Origin: Burkholderia territorii
Lineage (GTDB): Bacteria; Pseudomonadota; Gammaproteobacteria; Burkholderiales; Burkholderiaceae
Reading direction: 5' to 3'
DNA length: 64,000 nt
Assembly: GCF_902833055.1 (NCBI RefSeq)
Contig: NZ_CADFEJ010000007.1
Location: forward strand, 186,001 to 250,000
Below the pieces are notes generated by a model. That model had not been told where the DNA came from. It did not search any database and saw nothing but the letters and a program-made list of their open reading frames with translations. Positions 29,233-36,550 of this stretch are shown piece by piece. Position numbers and translations under genes: made by a program. Position 1 is the stretch's first letter; the number at the start of each line of letters is the position of its first letter.

Positions 29233-30135
29233 ATGAGCTATCGCGAACTCGTCGTCGAACTGGCCCGGGAGCATGCGGAGGCGCTGTCCGATGCGCTGCT
29301 CGAGCTCGGCGCGCTGTCGGTGTCCGTCGAGGATGCCGATGCCGACACGCCCGACGAACAGCCGCTCTTCGGCGAGCCCGGGCTCGTCCCCGAACGCACC
29401 GCGTGGCAGCACTCGCGCGTGATCGCGCTGCTGTCGCCCGATCACGAGCCGGCCGTGCTGCTCGCGGCGGCCGCGAACGAGATCGGCGTCGCCGAGACGC
29501 CGAAGTTCGACGTGCGCGAAGTCGAGGAGCAGGACTGGGTACGGCTCACGCAATCGCAGTTCGAGCCGATTCCGATCGGCGAGCGGATCTGGGTCGTGCC
29601 GTCGTGGCACGACGCACCCGACCCCGATGCCCTGATCCTCGAGCTCGACCCCGGCCTCGCATTCGGCACGGGCAGCCATCCGACCACGCGCCTGTGCATG
29701 GAATGGCTCGAGCAGTCGGTGAAACCCGGCCAGTCCGTGCTCGACTACGGCTGCGGCTCGGGCATTCTCGCGATCCTCGCGAAGAAATGCGGGGCGAATC
29801 CCGTGGTCGGCATCGACATCGATCCGCAGGCGGTCGAATCGGCGCGGCAGAACAGCGAACGCAACCATGCGGAAGTCACGTACGGGCTGCCCGACGCGTG
29901 CCCGGCCGGCGAATTCGACATCGTCGTCGCCAACATCCTGTCGAACCCGCTGAAGCTGATGGCGTCGATGCTCGCATCGAAGGTGAAACCGGGCGGGCAT
30001 ATCGCGCTGTCGGGCGTGCTCGCGCGCCAGGCGGACGAGGTCGCGGCCGTCTACGCGCGCTACGTCGACATCTCGGTCTGGCGCGAACACGAAGGTTGGG
30101 TATGCCTCGCCGGAACGCGGCGCGAAAGCCATTAG
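29233..30135 (+). CDS. prmA: Ribosomal protein L11 methyltransferase
   Basis: Trimethylates several amino groups of ribosomal protein L11 with S-adenosylmethionine. 300 residues. The N-terminal substrate-binding domain begins [28 protein letters not shown]; the catalytic domain has [16 protein letters not shown], motif [13 protein letters not shown], and [12 protein letters not shown], which replaces the NPPY motif of DNA methylases. It begins two bases after accC. Confidence 0.95.
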   Translation: MSYRELVVELAREHAEALSDALLELGALSVSVEDADADTPDEQPLFGEPGLVPERTAWQHSRVIALLSPDHEPAVLLAAAANEIGVAETPKFDVREVEEQDWVRLTQSQFEPIPIGERIWVVPSWHDAPDPDALILELDPGLAFGTGSHPTTRLCMEWLEQSVKPGQSVLDYGCGSGILAILAKKCGANPVVGIDIDPQAVESARQNSERNHAEVTYGLPDACPAGEFDIVVANILSNPLKLMASMLASKVKPGGHIALSGVLARQADEVAAVYARYVDISVWREHEGWVCLAGTRRESH

Positions 30136-30180
30136 AATAGCGCTGTCCTTCACTCTGGCCAGCAGGCCGCCCGGCTCGAC

Positions 30181-31548
30181 ATGCTTCTTGCGACGCGCTG
30201 CCCTCATTGCGAAACCGTCTTCCGGCTGCAGCAGGAACAGCTCTCGCTGCATGACGGGCTCGTGCGCTGCGGACACTGCCAGCAGATCTTCAACGCGTCG
30301 CACTCGCTCGTTCCCGAGCCGGCACCGCAGCCCGAGCCGGCGCTGAGCGAAGCGGCTCCGGCCGGCCCGACCGCCGCCGAACCGCAACACGAAGCCGCGC
30401 CCGCGCGGCTCTTCACTACCGACGCACCGGTCGAGCCGGCATCGGCCCGTTCCGACTACCAGCCAGAAGGCTGGGACATGTGGGCGCCCTGGCTCGACGC
30501 CGGCGTCGATCCGTCCCTGCAGCACAACGTTCGGACCGTGCGCACCGAGCCGCTGGTGCCGCTCGCGCTGCCGGCCATGGAGGCCGGTGTCGTCCATCTG
30601 TCCGGCACGCCCGCCCCGATCGCATCGGCGCCGGCCGAACTGCACGCCGTCGTGTCGGGCGAGCCGGATCGGGCGCCGCACGAAACCGACCGGTCCGACA
30701 CGTCGCAGGCGACGCCCCCGGCCGAACCGGACTTGCGCGAACCGCGCTTCGTCGCGCACACGCCATCGGCGGCCGATGCAGGCGAACCGCTCGGCAACGC
30801 GCACTTTCCCGTACTCGACGACGATCGCGAGCCGCGCGAACCGCGCTTCGCATTCACGCCGGCGCAAGCCGTTCCTGAACACGATGCCAACGCCGACGAG
30901 CGCTCCTCCGCTGCGGCCGCGGCTGTCGGCGAAGCGCACGCCCGAGCGGACGCACAGCCGGCCGTCCAACCGGCCGTCCGACCGGCCGTCCCCTTCCCCG
31001 CCGCACTGGGCGACGACGATCGCCCGCACTTCGCCGTGACCCGCGAGACGCGCGCGCCGCAGCGACGCGGGATGCTCGGCGGCTTTTTCGGCGGGCTCGT
31101 CGCCGCCGCGCTCGCGGTGCTGCTCGTCGCGCAACTCGCATGGTGGCAGCGCGAAAACGCGATGATCTACTGGCCGGTCACGCAGGGCTGGTTCCGGCAG
31201 GCGTGCGCGCCGCTCGGCTGCACGGTCGCGGCGCCGCGCGCGATCGACGGCCTGCGGCTCGACGCGGCCGACTTGCGCCAGCTCGACGGCCCGCGCGTGC
31301 TGGAGCTGAAGGTGCCGCTGACGAACCGCTATCGCGTCGCACTCGCCTACCCGTCGCTCGAGCTGACACTGCTCGACGACACGAATCACGTGACCGTGCG
31401 CCGCGTGCTCGCGCCGCGCGACTACGTCCGCCCGGGCACGCCGATCGATGCGGGGCTGCCGCCCGGCACGACGCGGACGATGGTCGTCCGCCTCGACACG
31501 AACGGCGCACCCGCCTCGAATTTCCGCGTCCAGATCTTCTATCCGTGA
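30181..31548 (+). CDS. Zinc-ribbon membrane protein with DUF3426 domain
   Basis: 455 residues. The N-terminus is an MJ0042-type zinc ribbon (Cys7, Cys10, Cys30, Cys33). A long, low-complexity middle (about 45-295), rich in Ala, Pro, Glu and Arg, links it to a single membrane helix (about 300-322, GGFFGGLVAAALAVLLVA). The C-terminal DUF3426 domain follows, probably on the periplasmic side (CAPLGCTVAAPRAIDGL). The function is unknown; the layout suggests a cytoplasmic sensor or tether. A 12-bp tandem repeat lies in the linker. It starts 45 bases after prmA. Confidence 0.85.
   Translation: MLLATRCPHCETVFRLQQEQLSLHDGLVRCGHCQQIFNASHSLVPEPAPQPEPALSEAAPAGPTAAEPQHEAAPARLFTTDAPVEPASARSDYQPEGWDMWAPWLDAGVDPSLQHNVRTVRTEPLVPLALPAMEAGVVHLSGTPAPIASAPAELHAVVSGEPDRAPHETDRSDTSQATPPAEPDLREPRFVAHTPSAADAGEPLGNAHFPVLDDDREPREPRFAFTPAQAVPEHDANADERSSAAAAAVGEAHARADAQPAVQPAVRPAVPFPAALGDDDRPHFAVTRETRAPQRRGMLGGFFGGLVAAALAVLLVAQLAWWQRENAMIYWPVTQGWFRQACAPLGCTVAAPRAIDGLRLDAADLRQLDGPRVLELKVPLTNRYRVALAYPSLELTLLDDTNHVTVRRVLAPRDYVRPGTPIDAGLPPGTTRTMVVRLDTNGAPASNFRVQIFYP
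30958..30993 (+). repeat. Three 12-bp tandem repeats in the DUF3426 linker
   Basis: CCGGCCGTCC followed by AA, GA or CC is repeated three times, encoding PAVQ/PAVR units. Such an array can change length by slippage without breaking the frame, because the unit is a multiple of three. Confidence 0.65.
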
Positions 31549-31620
31549 CGCCCCGCGGCGCGCGCATGCGCGCCGTCTCAACCCGCGCGCCGCAGCGGCG
31601 CGCTATTTCGGAGCACGAAC

Positions 31621-32124
31621 ATGAGCAAAGTTACGCTGGGTGGCAACCCGATCGATCTCGCCGGCACGTTTCCGGCCGTCGGCTCGCAAGCCCCCGACTT
31701 CAAGCTGGTCGGCAAGGACCTCGCCGATCTGTCGCTCGCCAGCTTCGCCGGCAAGCGCAAGGTGCTGAACATCGTGCCGAGCCTCGACACGCCGACCTGC
31801 GCGACGTCGACCCGCAAGTTCAACGAAGCCGCGTCGTCGCTCGACAACACGGTCGTGATCGTCGTGTCCGGCGACCTGCCGTTCGCCGCGACGCGCTTCT
31901 GCACGACGGAAGGCCTCGCGAACGTCGTGACGGCCTCGACGTTCCGCGGCGGCCGCGCGTTCGCGAACGCGTACGGCGTCGACGTGACGAGCGGCCCGCT
32001 GAACGGCCTGACGGCCCGCGCGGTCGTCGTGCTCGACGCGCAGGACAAGGTGATTCACGCGGAACTCGTCGGCGAGATCAAGGACGAGCCGAACTACGAC
32101 GCGGCACTCGCCGCACTGAAGTAA
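31621..32124 (+). CDS. tpx: Thiol peroxidase
   Basis: An atypical 2-Cys peroxiredoxin that reduces lipid and other hydroperoxides with thioredoxin. 167 residues. Peroxidatic Cys60 is in [14 protein letters not shown] and resolving Cys94 in TRFCTTEGL, with spacing equal to E. coli Tpx (61 and 95). [10 protein letters not shown] begins the fold. A purine-rich CGGAGCACGAAC leads to the ATG. It lies 72 bases after the DUF3426 gene. Confidence 0.95.
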   Translation: MSKVTLGGNPIDLAGTFPAVGSQAPDFKLVGKDLADLSLASFAGKRKVLNIVPSLDTPTCATSTRKFNEAASSLDNTVVIVVSGDLPFAATRFCTTEGLANVVTASTFRGGRAFANAYGVDVTSGPLNGLTARAVVVLDAQDKVIHAELVGEIKDEPNYDAALAALK

Positions 32125-32218
32125 CCCGCTGCCGCCCGGCCCCGCCGCGCGAGGCCCGACGGCCTCGTCGCACCGGCCGGGCGGCCGCTTCTTATTGCTC
32201 TCTACAGGAACGCACGCC

Positions 32219-33157
32219 TTGACTACGCTGATTTGCGGCTCGCTCGCCTACGACAACATCATGACCTTCGAAGGCCGGTTTCGCGAGCACATCCTGCCCG
32301 ACCAGGTTCACCTTCTGAACGTGAGCTTCCTCGTGCCGACGATGCGTCGCGAATTCGGCGGTTGCGCGGGGAACATCGCCTACGCGCTGCACATGCTCGG
32401 CGGCGACGCGCGCATCATGGCGACGGTCGGCGCGAACGACGCCGATCGCTATCTCGAACGTCTCGACAGCCTCGGCCTGTCCAGGGCCAGCGTGCGCGTG
32501 GTGCCCGAAACGCACACCGCGCAGGCGATGATCACGACCGATCTCGAGAACAACCAGATCACCGCATTCCACCCGGGCGCGATGATGCAGTCGCACCTGA
32601 ACCGCGCGGACGAAGTCGCCGGCGTGAAGCTCGGCATCGTCGCGCCGGACGGCTTCGACGGGATGGTCCAGCACGCCGAGCAATTCGCGAAGGCCGGCAT
32701 CCCGTTCATCTTCGATCCGGGCCAGGGGCTGCCGCTGTTCGATGGTGCGACGCTGCGCCGCATCATTGAACTCGCGACCTTCGTCGCGGTCAACGACTAC
32801 GAGGGCAAACTCGTCAGCGACAAGACGGGCTGGTCCGAACAGGAAATCGCCAGCCGGGTTCAGGCGTTGATCATCACGCGCGGCGAGCACGGCGCCACCA
32901 TTCTTCACAAAAACGGCGAAGAACAGATTCCGGTCGTGCAAGCCGAGCGTATCGTCGATCCGACCGGCTGCGGCGACGCCTTCCGGGGCGGCCTGCTGTA
33001 CGGCATCGAGAACGGCCTCGACTGGGCAACCACGGGCCGCCTCGCGAGCCTGATGGGCTCGATCAAGATCGCCCACCAGGGGCCTCAAACTTACGCACTG
33101 ACGCGCGCCGAAATCGACGCGCGTTTCGAGGCTGCCTTCGGGTACAGTCTCAAATGA
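32219..33157 (+). CDS. PfkB-family carbohydrate/nucleoside kinase
   Basis: A ribokinase-fold kinase of 312 residues. The N-terminus TLICGSLAYDNIMTFEGRF and FGGCAGNIAYALHMLGG (substrate loop) resemble adenosine kinase-like members; the ATP/anion-hole motif DPTGCGDAFRGGLLYG carries the catalytic Asp. The substrate is not certain: adenosine or a sugar. The TTG at 32219 is preferred because AGGAA lies eight bases upstream and the fold begins there; ATG 24 bases earlier is possible. Confidence 0.85.
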   Translation: MTTLICGSLAYDNIMTFEGRFREHILPDQVHLLNVSFLVPTMRREFGGCAGNIAYALHMLGGDARIMATVGANDADRYLERLDSLGLSRASVRVVPETHTAQAMITTDLENNQITAFHPGAMMQSHLNRADEVAGVKLGIVAPDGFDGMVQHAEQFAKAGIPFIFDPGQGLPLFDGATLRRIIELATFVAVNDYEGKLVSDKTGWSEQEIASRVQALIITRGEHGATILHKNGEEQIPVVQAERIVDPTGCGDAFRGGLLYGIENGLDWATTGRLASLMGSIKIAHQGPQTYALTRAEIDARFEAAFGYSLK

Positions 33158-33176
33158 ATATTGTGGGAGAGCAAAA

Positions 33177-33650
33177 ATGTTGACCAGGAAAACCCTCACG
33201 CTCGCCGCGATGCTGACGGCCACGCTCACGCTCGCGGGCTGCTTCACGGCGCCGGGCTCGGCGGATGTCTATAGCGTCGGCCAGGCGCAGCGCGAACAAA
33301 CCGTCCGCATGGGCACGGTCGAAAGCGTCCGTGCCGTGCGCATCCAGTCCGACGGCGGCGGCAGCGCGATCGGCACGCTCGGTGGCGGTGCGCTCGGCGC
33401 GGTCGCGGGCAGCGCGATCGGCGGCGGCAAGGGATCGATCCTGACGGCCATCGCCGGCGGTCTCGTCGGCGCGGTCGCGGGCAACGCGGTCGGCGAAAAC
33501 CTCAGCACGGCGAACGGTGTCGAAATCACCGTGCGCCTCGACAACGGCGATCTGCGCTCGATCACGCAGGCGGCGAGCGGCGAAATGTTCCGCGCCGGCG
33601 AACGTGTGCGACTGCTCTCGAGCGGCGGCGTCACGCGCGTCACGCACTAA
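33177..33650 (+). CDS. Glycine-zipper outer-membrane lipoprotein
   Basis: 157 residues with a lipoprotein signal: LTLAGC, Cys22. The middle (about 60-105) is a glycine zipper (GGGALGAVAGSAIGGGKGS, then GGLVGAVAGNAVGE), as in SlyB/PcP family outer-membrane lipoproteins, and could insert in or span the membrane. A C-terminal beta segment (VEITVRLDNGDLRSITQ) follows. GGGAGAG lies at good distance from the ATG. It is 19 bases after the kinase gene and is followed by a strong terminator. Confidence 0.9.
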   Translation: MLTRKTLTLAAMLTATLTLAGCFTAPGSADVYSVGQAQREQTVRMGTVESVRAVRIQSDGGGSAIGTLGGGALGAVAGSAIGGGKGSILTAIAGGLVGAVAGNAVGENLSTANGVEITVRLDNGDLRSITQAASGEMFRAGERVRLLSSGGVTRVTH

Positions 33651-33687
33651 CGGGCATCCTCAGCACGCGGCGCAGGCCGCGGTCGAA

Positions 33688-33719
33688 CGCATGTGCGAAG
33701 CTGCACATGCGTTTTTTTT
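33688..33719 (+). terminator. Intrinsic terminator after the glycine-zipper lipoprotein
   Basis: CGCATGTGC (33688-33696) and GCACATGCG (33703-33711) form a perfect 9-bp stem over GAAGCT, followed by eight T residues. Only the plus strand has the U tract. Confidence 0.92.
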
Positions 33720-33766
33720 CGTCCGTGGCCGGCAACCACCGATCGACACATCGACGAATGCGGACG

Positions 33767-33801
33767 AAAAAAATCCCGCCACCTGAGCCAGATGGCGGGA
33801 T
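33767..33801 (-). terminator. Intrinsic terminator of the histone H1-like gene
   Basis: Read leftward, ATCCCGCCA (plus 33793-33801) pairs with TGGCGGGAT (plus 33773-33781) and is followed by seven U residues (plus A run 33767-33773). It ends the minus-strand transcript of the H1-like gene. Confidence 0.88.
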
Positions 33802-33804
33802 CGA

Positions 33805-33847
33805 TTGAGTAGCGCTACTCAACCCACGGACACCGCGTGAGTGTCCG
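33805..33847. repeat. Two further perfect palindromes downstream of the H1-like gene
   Basis: TTGAGTAGCGCTACTCAA (33805-33822) is an 18-bp perfect palindrome without a loop. CGGACAC (33827-33833) and GTGTCCG (33841-33847) form a 7-bp stem with a seven-base loop. Both lie between the H1-like stop codon and its terminator, so the mRNA 3' end would be highly structured. Confidence 0.8.
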
Positions 33848-33868
33848 GGTGGTACGGCTCAGCCGCGA

Positions 33869-34537
33869 TTACGGACGGCTGCCGGTCGGGAACGGCCATG
33901 CCGCTGCCGGGTTGAGCGCGGTCTTCACGCCCGATGCCGGCGCGACCGATGCGGTCGACGCGGTGGTTGCCGGTGCAGCCTTCTTCACGACGGCCTTCTT
34001 CGGAGCAGCAGCCTTCTTCGCCGGTGCGGCGGCCTTCGGTGCAGCAGCAGCCTTCTTCGCGGGCGCAGCCTTCTTGGCAGGAGCGGCCTTCTTCGCAGCA
34101 GCCTTCTTCGCAGGCGCGGCCTTCTTCGCGGCAGCCTTCTTCGCCGGTGCGGCCTTCTTCGCAGCAGCCTTCTTCGCCGGTGCTGCCTTCTTCGCAGCAA
34201 CCTTCTTCACCGCGACCTTCTTGGCTGCAACCTTCTTCGCTGCGGCCTTCTTCGCCGGTGCTGCCTTCTTCGCGGCAACCTTCTTCACCGCGACTTTCTT
34301 CGCTGCGACCTTCTTGGCTGCAACCTTCTTCGTTGCGACCTTCTTTGCCGCGACCTTCTTCGCAGCAGCCTTCTTCGCCGGTGCTGCCTTCTTCGCGGCA
34401 ACCTTCTTCACCGCGACCTTCTTGGCAGCAACCTTCTTCACTGCAGCGGCCTTCTTCGCCGGAGCAGCAGCCTTCTTCGCAACGGTCTTCTTGGCAGCGA
34501 CCTTCTTAGCAGCCGGTTTTTTCTTGGCAGTAGCCAT
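33869..34537 (-). CDS. Histone H1-like DNA-binding protein, alanine/lysine repeats
   Basis: 222 residues made almost wholly of KKAAAKK, KKVAAKK and KKAAPAK units, as in the C-terminal tail of eukaryotic histone H1 and in Burkholderia/Bordetella H1 homologues (BpH1 type). It would bind DNA without strong sequence preference and compact the nucleoid. About the last 40 residues lack lysine repeats and are Ala/Pro/Thr-rich. The DNA is an imperfect repeat array, so copy number may differ between strains. AAGGAGAA precedes the ATG. The large plus-strand open frame over this gene is a repeat shadow. Confidence 0.92.
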   Translation of the reverse strand: MATAKKKPAAKKVAAKKTVAKKAAAPAKKAAAVKKVAAKKVAVKKVAAKKAAPAKKAAAKKVAAKKVATKKVAAKKVAAKKVAVKKVAAKKAAPAKKAAAKKVAAKKVAVKKVAAKKAAPAKKAAAKKAAPAKKAAAKKAAPAKKAAAKKAAPAKKAAPAKKAAAAPKAAAPAKKAAAPKKAVVKKAAPATTASTASVAPASGVKTALNPAAAWPFPTGSRP

Positions 34538-34974
34538 GTTGTTCTCCTTCAGGTTCAGATGAGAGTCAGTTCAAACTACACCCTTCGTCAAAACCCGCTT
34601 CCCGCGGACGCTGTTCAGGACGTGCGCTTCGAAGCGGGCTATTCATCGGCGTACGCGGATACCGCGCGCTTACGCTAATGAATACGGTATGGCGCGCGTG
34701 ACCCCATGGCCTCGCGCGCCAAATCAAGTCGGTAGCCGGCGCACCTCGCGCCGCTACCCCTAATCGCTTGATCAAGCGGACCGCCACACGGCCGCCCGCT
34801 TTTTCCGGAGGGAAGTTTGCCCATCCCACTGAAGGGTTCGCAAAGTGCCGATCATGTCGTTGGGCCGTTAAGGCACCGGGCATGCTTTGCATCAGGCGTT
34901 CTTGCTCCTAAACCTTGGGCCGGGGCCGAGAGGCCGCCGGCTGCTCCATCATGTGACGGGTTCGCTGCTGCGGG
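34538..34974. other. Upstream region of the H1-like gene with inverted repeats
   Basis: This 437-base gap between nrdB's stop and the H1-like start has no gene I can support. It holds three dyads. One is an imperfect long hairpin at 34640-34684 (TATTCAT/ATGAATA outer, GCGTA/TACGC middle, CGCGG/CCGCG inner). The second is GGCGCGCG/CGCGCGCC at 34691-34720. The third is the 14-bp palindrome CGCTTGATCAAGCG at 34765-34778. A possible minus-strand promoter for the H1-like gene lies about 34570-34600 but is weak. No nrdB terminator is obvious. Confidence 0.5.
34640..34684. repeat. 45-base nested inverted repeat upstream of the H1-like gene
   Basis: TATTCAT (34640-34646) pairs with ATGAATA (34678-34684). 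GCGTA (34649-34653) pairs with TACGC (34671-34675), and CGCGG (34654-34658) with CCGCG (34662-34666) around loop ATA. Two symmetric 2-base internal loops and a 4-base bulge interrupt the stem. It could act as RNA structure or as an extended operator. Confidence 0.65.
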
Positions 34975-36186
34975 TTATTCCCAGGACAGCGCACCGCCCG
35001 TCTGATACTCGATCACACGCGTCTCGAAGAAGTTGCGTTCCTTCTTCAGGTCGATCATCTCGCTCATCCACGGGAACGGGTTTTCCTCGTTCGGGAACAG
35101 CGGATCGAGGCCGATCTGCTGGCAACGGCGGTTGCTGATGAAGCGCAGATAGCTCTTGAACATCGACGCGTTCAGGCCCAGCACGCCGCGCGGCATCGTG
35201 TCCTCGGCGTAGCGGTATTCGAGTTCGACAGCCTGCTTGAACAGCTCGCGGATCTCGGCGCGGAATTCCGCGGTCCAGAGATGCGGGTTCTCGAGCTTGA
35301 TCTGGTTGATCAGGTCGATGCCGAAATTGCAGTGCATCGACTCGTCACGCAGGATGTACTGATATTGCTCTGCAGCACCCGTCATCTTGTTCTGGCGGCC
35401 GAGTGCGAGGATCTGCGTAAAGCCGACATAGAAGAACAGGCCTTCCATGATGCAGGCGAACACGATCAGCGACTTCAGCAGCTTCTGATCCGCTTCGAGC
35501 GTGCCGGTCTTGAAGGCCGGGTCCGTCAGCGTGTGGATGAACGGGATCAGGAATTCGTCCTTCGCGCGGATCGACGGTACCTCGTGGTACGCGTTGAAGA
35601 TCTCGCCTTCATCGAGACCGAGCGATTCGACGATGTATTGATACGCGTGCGTGTGGATCGCTTCCTCGAATGCCTGGCGCAGCAGGAACTGCCGGCACTC
35701 GGGCGCCGTGATGTGGCGGTACGTGCCGAGCACGATGTTGTTCGCGGCGAGCGAGTCGGCGGTCACGAAGAAGCCGAGGTTGCGCTTCACGATGCGGCGC
35801 TCGTCCTCGGTCAGACCGTTCGGGTCCTTCCACAGAGCGATGTCGCGGGACATGTTGATTTCCTGCGGCATCCAGTGGTTCGCGCAACCGGCCAGATACT
35901 TTTCCCACGCCCATTTGTACTTGAACGGCACCAGCTGATTGACGTCAGTCTGGCCGTTGATGATGCGCTTGTCGGCGACATTGACCCGCGCTTCCGAACC
36001 GCCGGCGGGAACAGCCGATGCTTGCGGCGGCACCGCAAGATCGCCTTCGAAAATGTCGCGGACCTGATGGGCGGCAGGCGTTGCAGCCTGCAGTCCGACA
36101 GCCATCCCTGCGGAAGTGCGCATCGCGTTTTGCTGCGCTCCGCTCGCGGGGGTTACGGCAGTCTTCTCGTCATCCCAGTTGAGCAT
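34975..36186 (-). CDS. nrdB: Class Ia ribonucleotide reductase, beta subunit
   Basis: Holds the diiron-tyrosyl radical for dNTP synthesis; partner of NrdA. 403 residues. Iron ligands and radical site are visible: Asp in [10 protein letters not shown], the Glu-x2-His-x3-Tyr pattern in [12 protein letters not shown], Glu in CIMEGLFF and Glu/His in [10 protein letters not shown]. The first 70 residues are a low-complexity extension not needed by the fold. It follows nrdA on the same strand after a 364-base gap, unusual for this pair, which are often adjacent. Confidence 0.95.
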   Translation of the reverse strand: MLNWDDEKTAVTPASGAQQNAMRTSAGMAVGLQAATPAAHQVRDIFEGDLAVPPQASAVPAGGSEARVNVADKRIINGQTDVNQLVPFKYKWAWEKYLAGCANHWMPQEINMSRDIALWKDPNGLTEDERRIVKRNLGFFVTADSLAANNIVLGTYRHITAPECRQFLLRQAFEEAIHTHAYQYIVESLGLDEGEIFNAYHEVPSIRAKDEFLIPFIHTLTDPAFKTGTLEADQKLLKSLIVFACIMEGLFFYVGFTQILALGRQNKMTGAAEQYQYILRDESMHCNFGIDLINQIKLENPHLWTAEFRAEIRELFKQAVELEYRYAEDTMPRGVLGLNASMFKSYLRFISNRRCQQIGLDPLFPNEENPFPWMSEMIDLKKERNFFETRVIEYQTGGALSWE

Positions 36187-36550
36187 AAATTCTCACCATC
36201 AATTTAGAACGGTTTGTACCATCTTTTCCTGAGCGATAAAAGGGTTCGCTCACGAAAAATCCTTTTTTCGATTCGCGTTGCGACCTCGATACAACACTTT
36301 GAGCAACGCATCGTCGTTCATGCAGAGCGCGACGCGTGTCACGCATGTATCGCGAGGTGCGCTCGACGCATCGAACGCTGATCGAAACGCGACGTCGTCG
36401 GGGATGTTTCGATCGCTTGTCACTGCCTGCAACGCAAGTGCCGCGTTACAGATTCCTTATCATTTTTTTAGTAGAGAGCAGCGCACACTTCAACCTTGAT
36501 CGGTTGCCGTGCGCGCTGCCCGAACCTTCTTCAGGTCATGCGCGCCCGCG
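36187..36550. other. Long gap between nrdA and nrdB
   Basis: The gap has no gene I can support. A leftward open frame of 60 codons (36250-36432, TTG start) has only moderate third-position GC and no clear ribosome site. GATCGAAAC (36381-36389) and GTTTCGATC (36407-36415) form a perfect 9-bp inverted repeat. GAGCGA/TCGCTC arms flank 36231-36251. The stretch is AT-richer than its neighbours near 36460-36475 and could hold a separate nrdB promoter, but no NrdR box is seen here. Confidence 0.5.

Noticed and set aside
33837-34562. Phe/Ala-rich protein opposite the histone H1-like gene
   Set aside because: Its regularity comes from reading the AAKK repeat array in reverse; no ribosome site.
36250-36432. 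60-codon gene between nrdA and nrdB
   Set aside because: TTG start without a clear ribosome site, only moderate third-base GC, no family; kept as an observation, not a gene.
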